From Caulobacter hibisci (GTDB lineage: Bacteria > Pseudomonadota > Alphaproteobacteria > Caulobacterales > Caulobacteraceae): 64,000 nucleotides of DNA. Under the pieces are notes generated by a model. The model was not told the DNA's origin and made no database searches. It saw only the letters and a list, made by a program, of their open reading frames with translations. The position numbers were made by a program, and so were the translations under genes. Where the stretch lies: the NCBI RefSeq assembly GCF_016135805.1, contig NZ_JADWOX010000002.1, positions 558,001-622,000 of the forward strand, read 5' to 3'. Below are positions 26,016 to 34,439 of this stretch, in pieces. How positions within the stretch are numbered: position 1 is the first letter of the stretch; every line of letters begins with the position of its first letter.

Positions 26016-26849
26016 TCAAATCAGAGCCTGAAAGGCTCTGGCCAGGTCCTGGAAGCCGTCGACGGAAATGGTCTCGGCGCGGGCGTCCGGATCGATCCCG
26101 GCCGCCTCGCACAGAGCGCCGCCGCCCAGGGTCTTGAGGCTGGAGCGCAGCATCTTGCGCCGCTGGCCGAAGGCGGCGGCCGTCACCCGCTCCAGGGCCG
26201 AGACCATGGCCTTGTCGGGGGCCGGCGCCAGCGGGACCAGGTGGACCACGGCCGAAGCCACCTTCGGCGGCGGGGTGAAGGCGCGGGCCGGCAGGTCCAT
26301 GACCACCTTGGCCGAGCACACCGTCTGCGAGATCACCGCCAGCCGCCCATAGGCGTCGTCGCCGTCCTGGGCGGCGATGCGGTCGGCGACCTCCTTCTGG
26401 AACATCAGGGTCATCGACAGCGGCCGGAACGGTCCCGTCAGCCAGTCGATCAGGAGCTGGGTGCCGACATTGTAGGGAAGGTTCGACACCATGTGCGCCG
26501 GGCCGCCCGCCAGGGCCGCCATGTCGGCCCGCAGGGCGTCGCCCTCGACCAGGGTCAGGCGGCCGTCGGCGGCCTCGGCCAGCTCGCCCAGCAGCGGCAG
26601 GAAGCGGCTGTCCTTCTCGACGGCGATCACCTTGGCGCCGGTCTCCAGCAGGGCCCGCGTCAGGCCGCCGGGGCCGGGGCCGACCTCGATCACCGTGTCG
26701 CCTTCGCCCACCTGCGCCATGCGCGCGATCTTGCGGGTGATGTTGAGGTCGAGCAGGAAGTGCTGGCCGAAGCTCTTGCGGGCCAGCAGGCCGTGGCGTT
26801 CGAGCGCCTCGCGCAGCGGCGGCAGGTTGGCGAGGGAAGGGATCGTCAT
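26016..26849 (-). CDS. rsmA: 16S rRNA (adenine1518/1519-N6)-dimethyltransferase
   Basis: RsmA (KsgA) dimethylates two adenines in the 3' hairpin of 16S rRNA late in 30S assembly. The 277-residue protein has KSFGQHFLLDLNITRKI (about 25-41), the SAM-binding VIEVGPGPGGLTRALL, and the NLPYNV catalytic motif near residue 124. It follows pdxA on the same strand, a common order (surA-pdxA-rsmA). A palindromic repeat sits between pdxA and rsmA. Confidence 0.96.
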   Translation of the reverse strand: MTIPSLANLPPLREALERHGLLARKSFGQHFLLDLNITRKIARMAQVGEGDTVIEVGPGPGGLTRALLETGAKVIAVEKDSRFLPLLGELAEAADGRLTLVEGDALRADMAALAGGPAHMVSNLPYNVGTQLLIDWLTGPFRPLSMTLMFQKEVADRIAAQDGDDAYGRLAVISQTVCSAKVVMDLPARAFTPPPKVASAVVHLVPLAPAPDKAMVSALERVTAAAFGQRRKMLRSSLKTLGGGALCEAAGIDPDARAETISVDGFQDLARAFQALI

Positions 26850-26911
26850 CGCCTTCGTCTAATTCGAATTGCCGCGTAAGCCTAGGATGGATCGCACGGC
26901 CTTCCGAGACG

Positions 26912-27003
26912 AAAACCTCGTCCTTCGACAAGCTCAGGATAAGGTTTTTCTACAGTCCAGGCCTGCAATGGTCCTCACCCTGAGCCCGTCGAAGGGCGAG
27001 GAC
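26912..27003. repeat. Long palindromic repeat, copy 3 (between pdxA and rsmA)
   Basis: The arms at 26912-26949 and 26971-27003 keep the CTTCGACAAGCTCAGGAT core and its complement but are more diverged than the other copies (arm 1 reads GGATAAGG, arm 2 reads GAGCCCGTCG). It lies within a co-directional gene group. Confidence 0.82.
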
Positions 27004-27022
27004 CACGCAATGAGCGCTGTTT

Positions 27023-28027
27023 TCAGCTGGCCGCGCGCCGGGCGGCGATCTCGGCGGCCAGGCGCAGGGCGGCGATCAGGCTGTCGGGACGGGCCAGGCC
27101 GCGCCCGGCGATGTCGAAGCCCGTGCCATGGTCGGGCGAGGTGCGCACGATCGGCAGGCCCAGGGTGACGTTCACCCCGCCCCAGAAGTCGAGCATCTTC
27201 ACCGGGATCAGGGCCTGGTCGTGGTACATGCACAGCACCCCGTCATAGGTCTTGCGCGCGTCGGGATGGAACAGGCTGTCGGCGGGCGAGGGGCCGCGGG
27301 CGTCGACGCCGCGGGCCCGCAGGGCCGCCACGGCCGGGATGATCGTCTCGATCTCCTCGCGACCCAGGGCCCCGCCTTCGCCGGCGTGCGGATTGAGGGC
27401 GGCCACGGCCAGGCGCGGCTGGGCGATGCCGAAATCGGTCTTCAGGGCCTGGGCGGTGACCAGGCCGGCCGCGACGATGCGGTCGATGGTCAGGGCGGCC
27501 GGAACCGTGCCCACCGCCTGGTGGATCGTCACTAGGGTGGCGCGCAGGTCGGCGGCGGTCAGCATCATCACCGGCCCGCGGGCCCCGGCATAGGGCGCAG
27601 GGGCGGTCAGCTCGGCCAGGAACTCGGTATGACCGGGAAACTTGAAGCCGGCTTCGTACAGCGGCGCCTTGGCGATCGGGGCGGTGACCAGGCCGGCCAC
27701 GGCGCCCGACAGCGCCAGGCCCGCGCCGGTCTCGATGCAGCGGATGATCTGGGCGGCGTGGGCGCTGGACGGCTGGCCGGCGATCACCGGCGACTGCAGG
27801 GGCGTGTCCAGCACGGGCAGGGCGTCGGCGAAGACCTTGGCGGCTTCGACCGGCCCCGTCACGGCCTTGACCTTAACCCCGCCGCCGGCCGCGGCCAGGC
27901 TCTGCAGGTCGCCGACGGCCATGAAGGCCGGCCCGGTTTCCCGAAGCTGGCCCCAGGCCTTGGCGATGATCTCGGGCCCTACGCCGGCGGGATCGCCGAC
28001 GCTGAGGGCCAGGATGTCTGTCTTCAC
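27023..28027 (-). CDS. pdxA: 4-hydroxythreonine-4-phosphate dehydrogenase
   Basis: PdxA is an NAD- and metal-dependent step of the vitamin B6 (pyridoxal phosphate) pathway. The 334 residues begin MKTDILALSVGDPAGVGPEIIAKAW and include the conserved SADSLFHP-type segment ADSLFHPDARKTYDGVLCMYHDQALIPVKM with metal-ligand His residues. The start is GTG at 28025-28027, which overlaps the surA TGA as GTGA. The frame continues upstream but only as a shadow of surA. Confidence 0.94.
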   Translation of the reverse strand: MKTDILALSVGDPAGVGPEIIAKAWGQLRETGPAFMAVGDLQSLAAAGGGVKVKAVTGPVEAAKVFADALPVLDTPLQSPVIAGQPSSAHAAQIIRCIETGAGLALSGAVAGLVTAPIAKAPLYEAGFKFPGHTEFLAELTAPAPYAGARGPVMMLTAADLRATLVTIHQAVGTVPAALTIDRIVAAGLVTAQALKTDFGIAQPRLAVAALNPHAGEGGALGREEIETIIPAVAALRARGVDARGPSPADSLFHPDARKTYDGVLCMYHDQALIPVKMLDFWGGVNVTLGLPIVRTSPDHGTGFDIAGRGLARPDSLIAALRLAAEIAARRAAS

Positions 28028-29367
28028 CGGGTCTCGATGGTGGCGGAGTTGCGCAGGTCTCGCAGGTAACGTTTGGAGATCAGCGCAAGTTGCTGACCAC
28101 GCAGGCGGTTTTCGATCTGGTCGTGGTTCGGGGCGGCGGCGCCGGACTGGCGCTTGCCGCACACCGCGATCAGGTGCAGGCCGGCGTCGGTGCGGATCGG
28201 GTCCGACACCTGGCCGACGTTGAGGGCGTTGGCGGCTTCCTGGAAGGCAGGAGCCAGGTCGCCGATCTCGGCTTCGCCGAGGTCGCCGGCCACGACGCCG
28301 CTGACCTTGCCGGCCTCGGCCTCCAGGGTCGGGCAGCTGGTCAGCTTGGGCTTCAGGCCCGCCAGCAGGACGGTGGCGGCCTGGACGTCGGCTTCCGGCG
28401 CGTCCTTGGGCAGGGCCACGGCCACCTGCTTCAGGTCGACCAGGGTCGCCTTGGAGCCCGAACGCTTGTCGCGCAGATAGACGATGTAGACGCCGTCCTT
28501 GACCGGGATCGGGGTCGACAGCTGGCCGGGGCGCAGCTGTTCCAGGGCCACGTCGACCTCGGCCGGCATTTCGCCGGGGCTGACCCAGCCGGCGTCGCCG
28601 CCGTTGGCCGCGGTGGCGGCGGCCGAGAACTGGCGGGCCACGGCCGGGAAGGGCGCGCCCTGCTGGATCTGGGTCACCAGCTGGCGGGCCCCGTTCAGGG
28701 CCACGTCCGGGCCGCCGACGCGGGTGGCGTCGATGAACACTTCGCTGACCTGGTACTGCGGCTTGCTGGCCGATTCGGACAGGCGGCGCTGGAAGGCCTT
28801 GATCTGGTCTTCGCCGATGCGCAGGCGCGAGCCGTAGCGGCCGCTGATCCAGTTCTGCCAGCTGGTCTCGGCGCGGATCTGGGCGCGCCAGGTGTCGGCG
28901 CTGACGCCCTGGGCGGCCAGCTGGTCCAGCAGCTGCTGGGCGGTCATCTTGTTGCCCTGGGCGATGCCGCCGATCTCCTCGTCGACTTCCTTGTCGGTCG
29001 AGATGATCGTGATCTTCTGTTCCTTCTCGACCCGACGCAGCTCCTGCATCTGGACGTGCTCGTCGATCAGCGAGCGCAGGGCTTCCTGCTCCAGCTGGGG
29101 CAGGTTTTCCTGGGTCGGCTGCAGGCCCGAGGTGACCATCAGCAGGCGCATGCGCTGCATCAGGTCGTAGGACGAGATGATGTCGTCGTTGACGACGGCC
29201 GCGACGCTTTCCGACAGCGGATTGGCCCGAGCCTGGGGCGGGGCCGCCGCGGGGGCGTCGATGACGGGCGCGGCCTGCTGGGCGTGCGCCGGAAGGCCCG
29301 CCATGGTCAGGGCGAGAATGGACGCGGCGCTGGCCGCGAAAGTCGTCACGCTACGCGCAGGCCGCAT
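28024..29367 (-). CDS. surA: Periplasmic peptidyl-prolyl isomerase/chaperone SurA
   Basis: SurA escorts outer-membrane proteins, including LptD, across the periplasm. The 447 residues have a signal peptide (1-29, ending PAHAQ) and a helical N-terminal chaperone domain (about 45-210). A parvulin-type domain (about 215-320, with GGDAGWVSPGEMP) and a second degenerate parvulin-like region follow. It lies between lptD and pdxA. A hairpin precedes it in the 150-bp gap after lptD. Confidence 0.93.
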   Translation of the reverse strand: MRPARSVTTFAASAASILALTMAGLPAHAQQAAPVIDAPAAAPPQARANPLSESVAAVVNDDIISSYDLMQRMRLLMVTSGLQPTQENLPQLEQEALRSLIDEHVQMQELRRVEKEQKITIISTDKEVDEEIGGIAQGNKMTAQQLLDQLAAQGVSADTWRAQIRAETSWQNWISGRYGSRLRIGEDQIKAFQRRLSESASKPQYQVSEVFIDATRVGGPDVALNGARQLVTQIQQGAPFPAVARQFSAAATAANGGDAGWVSPGEMPAEVDVALEQLRPGQLSTPIPVKDGVYIVYLRDKRSGSKATLVDLKQVAVALPKDAPEADVQAATVLLAGLKPKLTSCPTLEAEAGKVSGVVAGDLGEAEIGDLAPAFQEAANALNVGQVSDPIRTDAGLHLIAVCGKRQSGAAAPNHDQIENRLRGQQLALISKRYLRDLRNSATIETR

Positions 29368-29429
29368 GGGTAGTGTCGTTCCTCTGGAGCCCGACCCCTT
29401 GGGATCGGCCTCGATTTCAAGCCTCTGAT

Positions 29430-29459
29430 GGCGCGAGCGCCCCTGTGGGCGATCGCGCC
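29430..29459 (-). promoter_or_regulatory. Strong hairpin in the lptD-surA gap
   Basis: A 13-bp stem with one mismatch (29430-29442 with 29447-29459) and a 4-base loop lies in the middle of the 150-bp gap between lptD and surA. There is no U-tract on the minus strand. It could be an intra-operon processing or stability element or a partial terminator. Confidence 0.5.
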
Positions 29460-29517
29460 TCGATACGCCATATGGACGGGTGCGGACCCCCGCACGCCCC
29501 CCGGCGCGATGGATTTC

Positions 29518-31917
29518 TTAGTCGCTGTACCCTGTATCACCTAATGTGGCGAGGGTTAGGCGGACCACGATCGACTCGTCTGGCTGGAGCTTCAGCCCGG
29601 TAACGGTCGAGCTATAGCGGTCTTCGTGTTGGTAGATGATGTCCACCCGGATGCAATCGTCCGTGTAGGCGATCCCCAGGTCGCGACGGCGCCAGGTCTC
29701 GGCCACCAGGTCGAGCTGGCCGAAGGCGGTCAGGGCCCACTTGTCGGTCAGCTTCAACTGGCCCCGGGTCTCGAAGTTTTCCTGCCGCTCGCCGTTGGAG
29801 TCGACATTGTCCTTCAGGTAGCGGAACGAGCCCTGGACCCGCGAGGTATAGGCGTCTGCGCCGGTTTCCAGGCGGTTGATCTTGGTGGTGTCGGAGTCCA
29901 GGCGCGTGCGGATATAGGCGTTGATGCCGCGCACCGGCGTGACCGTGGCGGCCACGATCCAGTCGGACGACTTGTCCTGCAGGCCCGTGCGTTCCGGCAG
30001 CAGCGGATCGTATTCGGTGCGGAAGCTGCGCCCGACCAGGATGCTGCCGCCGCGGCCGTCGGCGGTGTTAAAGGTCGCCCGGCCGCCGACATTGGCCCGC
30101 GTGCCGCCCTCATAGAGGTCGAAGCCCGGCGACTTGTTGGTGCGGAACAGGTTGGTCTCGTCGAACTCGAAGGCCGAGCTGTCCTCGTTGTAGAGGTAGG
30201 TCGTGGTCCCGTTGCGCGCCACCACCACCGGCACCCGCGAGCTGTCCGAGCCCGAGGCGATCTGCACCAGGGGCTCCAGCACGACGCTGCCGCCGTTCTT
30301 CAGGCCCTTGTAGAGCGGCAGGCTGAGGTCCACCCCGGCCACGCCCAGGGCGCGGGAATAGTTGACCTCGGCGTCGTCGCCGGCCGCCAGGGCCGCCGTC
30401 GTCAGGTAGATGCCCTTGACCTTGTAGGCGTCGGCGCGGGCCTGGGCGAAGGGCTGGATGCGCAGGCCCGGCCCGACCACCGCGCTGGCGCGCCAGTCGG
30501 CCTGGAAGCTGCCGCGAACGCTGTCGACGCCGTCCTCGCCCCGATAGGCGGTGAAGGCGTAGGGCGACTCTCCGTATTGCGACTCCGAGCGGTTCAGCAT
30601 CACGCCCGAGCCCTGCAGGCGCAGGCGCCCGAACAGCACCGGCGATTCAGGCTCCCAGCGGCCCTCGACCAGCGGGCCGATGAACGGGAAGGCGCCGCTG
30701 TTCTCGAACTTGTTGCCCAGGCCCGTCGAGGAATCGGTGCCGACGACCCGCAGGCCCTGCACCGAGACGGCCGAGACCGAGAACCACGACCGCTCGTCCT
30801 GCCGCGAGGCGTAGACCTGCGAGGTCAGACGGTGGTCCTCGCTCGTGAACAGGCCGCGCTGCTGGTAGACGTCGTTGATGTCGTACTTGTCGAACAGCAG
30901 GGCGTCGGAGGCGCGCTCGGCGCTGAAGCCCCACTTCCACTTGTCGTCGATGTCGAAGGCGCCCTTGGCCAGGATGTAGCTGCGGGTGGTCGCCTCGCCG
31001 AAGCGATTGCCCCGGTTGTCGAATTCCTTCTCGTACGTCGCCCCGAAGCGCGCCTCGAGCATGCCCGAGTAGAAGCGCTTGCGGAAATTGACGTTCACGA
31101 ACGGATTGATTTTCGTGTTGATCTGAGGACTTACGATGACATCCGAAGACGGCGAGAGAACCTGCAGATAGGGCTGCTGGTACGAAAGTCCGCGCTTCTT
31201 CGACAGCCCGACCTTCGGCGTCAGGAAGCCCGAGCTCTGCTCGGCCTGCGGGTCCGGGTGCCAGAACAGCGGCAGGTAAAGCAGCGGCGCGCCCCACAGG
31301 CGGATGCGGGCGCCGTGGTAGTAGACGATCTTCTTGCTCTTATCCTGCACCACCTTGTCGGCTTCGATCGACCAGGTCGGCTTGGGCTTTTCGGCGCAGA
31401 CGTCGCAGGGGGTGTAGATCGCCTGGTTGAGCTCGGTGACCTGCTCGTTGCGGCGGATGGCCGTAGCGGCGGCGATCTTGACGTTCTCGTCCAGGCGCGT
31501 GGAGAAGTTGCGCGCGAAGCCGGCGCGCATGTCCTTGTCCAGGGTCAGGTCGTCGGCGAACTGGGCCGTGCCGTCGGCGTTGATCAGCGAAACCTTGCCG
31601 TGGGCGGTCACCACGCCGGTCTTGGTGTCGTAGATCACTTCCTGGGCGCGCAGCACGCGGCCCTGGTAGCGCACCTCGACCGAACCGCGCGCGGTCATGG
31701 TCTGGGTGGTGTCGTCGCGGATCAGCAGATCGGATTCGAGATAGTAGCCGTCGTCGCCCAGGCCGTCGTCGGGAACGGCGGGTCTGGCCGGAACTTCCGG
31801 GATCGTCGTCAGGGCGGGCTGGGCGGCGGCCGCGCTCGCGGCGAACGCCAGCCAGGCCACGCCGGCCATCAGCAGCTTGCGAACCGCCGCGCCAGGCGCT
31901 GGGCTTAGATCGATCAT
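29518..31917 (-). CDS. lptD: LPS-assembly protein LptD
   Basis: LptD is the outer-membrane barrel that inserts lipopolysaccharide into the outer leaflet. The 799 residues have a signal peptide ending in ASAAAAQ, an OstA/LptA-like jellyroll domain (about 60-170, with GSVEVRYQGRVLRAQEVIYDTKTGVVTAHGKV), and a large barrel domain. Two cysteines, CDVC near residue 180, could form the disulphide. The ATG at 31917 is chosen because GAGG lies 6 bases before it; an ATG at 31953 overlaps the lptG end and has no spaced ribosome site. Confidence 0.94.
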   Translation of the reverse strand: MIDLSPAPGAAVRKLLMAGVAWLAFAASAAAAQPALTTIPEVPARPAVPDDGLGDDGYYLESDLLIRDDTTQTMTARGSVEVRYQGRVLRAQEVIYDTKTGVVTAHGKVSLINADGTAQFADDLTLDKDMRAGFARNFSTRLDENVKIAAATAIRRNEQVTELNQAIYTPCDVCAEKPKPTWSIEADKVVQDKSKKIVYYHGARIRLWGAPLLYLPLFWHPDPQAEQSSGFLTPKVGLSKKRGLSYQQPYLQVLSPSSDVIVSPQINTKINPFVNVNFRKRFYSGMLEARFGATYEKEFDNRGNRFGEATTRSYILAKGAFDIDDKWKWGFSAERASDALLFDKYDINDVYQQRGLFTSEDHRLTSQVYASRQDERSWFSVSAVSVQGLRVVGTDSSTGLGNKFENSGAFPFIGPLVEGRWEPESPVLFGRLRLQGSGVMLNRSESQYGESPYAFTAYRGEDGVDSVRGSFQADWRASAVVGPGLRIQPFAQARADAYKVKGIYLTTAALAAGDDAEVNYSRALGVAGVDLSLPLYKGLKNGGSVVLEPLVQIASGSDSSRVPVVVARNGTTTYLYNEDSSAFEFDETNLFRTNKSPGFDLYEGGTRANVGGRATFNTADGRGGSILVGRSFRTEYDPLLPERTGLQDKSSDWIVAATVTPVRGINAYIRTRLDSDTTKINRLETGADAYTSRVQGSFRYLKDNVDSNGERQENFETRGQLKLTDKWALTAFGQLDLVAETWRRRDLGIAYTDDCIRVDIIYQHEDRYSSTVTGLKLQPDESIVVRLTLATLGDTGYSD

Positions 31918-31945
31918 CAGGGGCCTCGATGCCGGCGTCACAGAC

Positions 31946-33037
31946 TCAACCATCCTCGGTATAGCAAAGCAGGGTCAAACCCGCCAAAAGCGCCGCGGCC
32001 GGCGGGGTCCAGGCGGCCAGGATCGGCCCCAGGACATCGGCCTTGCCAAGCGCGCCGCACAGTTCGTTGAAGAAGAAGAAGCCAAAGCCGAGGGCCACGC
32101 CCGAGCCGGCCAGGGCCGCCAGGCCCCCCAGGCGCATCAGGCGCAGCGAGAAGGCCGCCGCCAGCACCGACATCGCCGCGAACAGCAGCGGCGTGGCCAG
32201 CATCTGCTGCAGGCGCATCTTGAACGGCGTCGCTGAGAAGCCGGCCGCCTCGGTGCGGGCGATGGTCTCGGGCAGGCGCCAGAAGGCCACGGCCTGCGGG
32301 TTCTTGAAGCGGTCGGAGGCGGTGCGCTCGTCCAGGTCCGACGGCACCGAGGCGCTTTCCGAGCGCAGGGCGCCGGCGCCGGGCGTGGCCTCGCTGACGC
32401 CGGTCAGGCGCCAGAAGCCCGGCTCCAGCCGCGCCTCGGCCGCCTCGTAGCGGCGCGAGAACACCAGGCTGCCGTTGGGCTGCACGTCGTAGACGAAGAA
32501 CGACACGCCGCGCAGGCGCACCGCGCCGCCGACCGTGTCGCGCATGCGGGCGCGGATGACGATCTGGCGCTTGTCGTCGCCCTGCCGCAGCCAGGCGCCC
32601 TTGGGGGCGTTCTTCAGATAGCCGGCCATCAGCGCGTCGCGCTCGGTCTCGAAACGCGTGCTCATCGCCGCCGTCAGCGGGTTCAGCAGGGTGACCGTGA
32701 CGATGCCCATGGCGAAGGCCGCGAAGGCCGCCGGCAAGATGAAGCGCCAGGCCGAGACGCCGGCCGCGCGCATGGCGATCAGCTCGCTGCGGCGGTTCAG
32801 GCCGACGAATGCGCCCAGGGTGCCGAACAGGAAGATGAACGGCGTCAGGGTCAGCAGGGTGGCCGGCGCCTGCAGCACGGTCAGGTACAGCAGCTGGCCA
32901 AAGCCCGCGTCCTCCGAGCGCGTGCCGACATTGCGGGCGATGTCGACGAAGGCGATCAGCATCACCAGCGCGCCCAGCACCGCCAGGGCCGCGCCCAGCG
33001 AGGCCAGCGTCTTGCGCAGCACGTAGCGCTCGATCAT
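31946..33037 (-). CDS. lptG: LPS export ABC transporter permease LptG
   Basis: LptG pairs with LptF in the LptB2FG transporter that extracts LPS from the inner membrane. The 363-residue protein begins MIERYVLRKTLASLGAALAV and has three helices before and three after a periplasmic jellyroll domain. An alternative GTG start at 33052 overlaps the lptF stop as GTGA and has GGGAG 7 bases before it; it would add 5 residues. It is followed by lptD. Confidence 0.93.
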   Translation of the reverse strand: MIERYVLRKTLASLGAALAVLGALVMLIAFVDIARNVGTRSEDAGFGQLLYLTVLQAPATLLTLTPFIFLFGTLGAFVGLNRRSELIAMRAAGVSAWRFILPAAFAAFAMGIVTVTLLNPLTAAMSTRFETERDALMAGYLKNAPKGAWLRQGDDKRQIVIRARMRDTVGGAVRLRGVSFFVYDVQPNGSLVFSRRYEAAEARLEPGFWRLTGVSEATPGAGALRSESASVPSDLDERTASDRFKNPQAVAFWRLPETIARTEAAGFSATPFKMRLQQMLATPLLFAAMSVLAAAFSLRLMRLGGLAALAGSGVALGFGFFFFNELCGALGKADVLGPILAAWTPPAAALLAGLTLLCYTEDG

Positions 33038-33048
33038 GCCCGGACCGA

Positions 33049-34191
33049 TCACGAGGCGGCTCCCAGCGGCTGGAGGTCGTCGCGATGCTTGCCGATGGGC
33101 ACGTAGCGCATGATCTTCTGCCGGAAGATCTGCGACAGCCCCCACCAGATGGCGCCGATAGGCACGGCGTATTGCAGCACGTTCAGCCAGACGTTGTCGT
33201 CGCAGGCCGCCTGCACGCCGAAGCCGACGATGCGGATCACCGCCGCGGCTGCGCCGACGGCGGCGATCCGCTTGGCGTAGCCCATGCGGCTGAACGAGCC
33301 GCCGATCACGGCCGCCAGGGCCATGGCCATCATGGCGATGTTGTAGAGCGGGCTCGACAGCCGCGAATGGCCCTCGGCGATCAGCTTCACGCGGTTATGC
33401 TGCTCCCACTCCTGGGTCATGTCCGGGAAGAACAGCTCGTGCGGATAGCGGTCGGCGATCTTGTAGTGCAGCAGCTCGTCGCTCTGGAACAGGGTCGACA
33501 GGTCGAAGACGTATTCCTCGAACGACAGGTAGTTCAGCACGCCGTTGCTGGAGAACTCCTGGTTCGAGCCCTTGCGCATGATCAGCACCGGCAGGTCGTT
33601 GCGCTTGGCGATGACGCCTTCGCGGGCCGTGTAGGTGACCGAGCCGCCGTTGGGCTTTTCCTGGTGGATGAAGAGGTTCTTGATCAGGCTGTCGCGGTCG
33701 ATCGACTGGGCGTAGACGGTCAGGCCCGGTCCGGGCTCGGTGAACTCGCCGGGCCGCACCAGGGTCGAGGCCAGGTCGGTCTTCATGTCGAAGGCGGTCT
33801 CGCGGATCAACCGCGCCGACCAGGGCTGGGCCCACAGCCCCAGCGCCAGCGAGATCAGGGCCGCGCCCACCGCCAGCCTCATGGCCGGCGAGATCACCCG
33901 CCAGCGGCTCATGCCGCCGGCGAAGCAGACGACGATCTCCTGCTCGGTGTGCAGACGGTTCAGCGCCACCAGGGCGGCCACGAACACGGCCACCGGCATG
34001 ATGATGTTCAGCAGCTGGGGCAGGGCCAAGAGGATCATCTTGGCGAAGATCAGCGCGGTCTGGCGCTGCTCGACCAGGATGTCGAACTCCGACAGGCTTC
34101 GCGCCAGCAGGGCCAGCGCCGCCAGGGCCGCGGTGGCCAGGATGGTCGGCCCGACCAGCTGTCGGAAGAGATAGCGTTCGATCAGGCGCAT
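33049..34191 (-). CDS. lptF: LPS export ABC transporter permease LptF
   Basis: LptF is the partner permease of LptG. The 380 residues begin MRLIERYLFRQLVGPTILATAALAALALLARSL and have six helices flanking a periplasmic domain (about 120-280). The ATG at 34191 is chosen because MRLIERYLF is the conserved start of the YjgP/YjgQ family; no clear ribosome site is visible. It is the first gene of lptF-lptG-lptD-surA-pdxA-rsmA and diverges from pepA. Confidence 0.93.
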   Translation of the reverse strand: MRLIERYLFRQLVGPTILATAALAALALLARSLSEFDILVEQRQTALIFAKMILLALPQLLNIIMPVAVFVAALVALNRLHTEQEIVVCFAGGMSRWRVISPAMRLAVGAALISLALGLWAQPWSARLIRETAFDMKTDLASTLVRPGEFTEPGPGLTVYAQSIDRDSLIKNLFIHQEKPNGGSVTYTAREGVIAKRNDLPVLIMRKGSNQEFSSNGVLNYLSFEEYVFDLSTLFQSDELLHYKIADRYPHELFFPDMTQEWEQHNRVKLIAEGHSRLSSPLYNIAMMAMALAAVIGGSFSRMGYAKRIAAVGAAAAVIRIVGFGVQAACDDNVWLNVLQYAVPIGAIWWGLSQIFRQKIMRYVPIGKHRDDLQPLGAAS

Positions 34192-34383
34192 TGAGGGGTG
34201 TTTCGGGGGCTTCACGGATTCGCGCGGCGAACCCCGGCGGTTGGCGTGTTCTACACGTCTGGCTCGGCTTGGCACAACCGAAGACATGATGTGGGACGGC
34301 GTGACGGGGCTGTGAACGGCGACGGTCTTTTCCCCGGATGCGGCATGGACTATGCCGGGCGTTCACGTCCTGTCGTGTCGGAT

Positions 34384-34404
34384 CGCGGCCTTCTCAAGGC
34401 CGCG
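34384..34404 (+). promoter_or_regulatory. Perfect 9-bp hairpin just upstream of pepA
   Basis: Bases 34384-34392 pair perfectly with 34396-34404 across a three-base loop, ending 35 bases before the pepA ATG. It lies in the presumed 5' leader of pepA, in the 248-bp divergent region with lptF. No U-tract follows, so it is not an ordinary terminator. It may be a leader structure or an operator palindrome. Confidence 0.5.
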
Positions 34405-34439
34405 CCGCGACCGGGTCTTCCGCTTCCCAGGAGCGCTCA

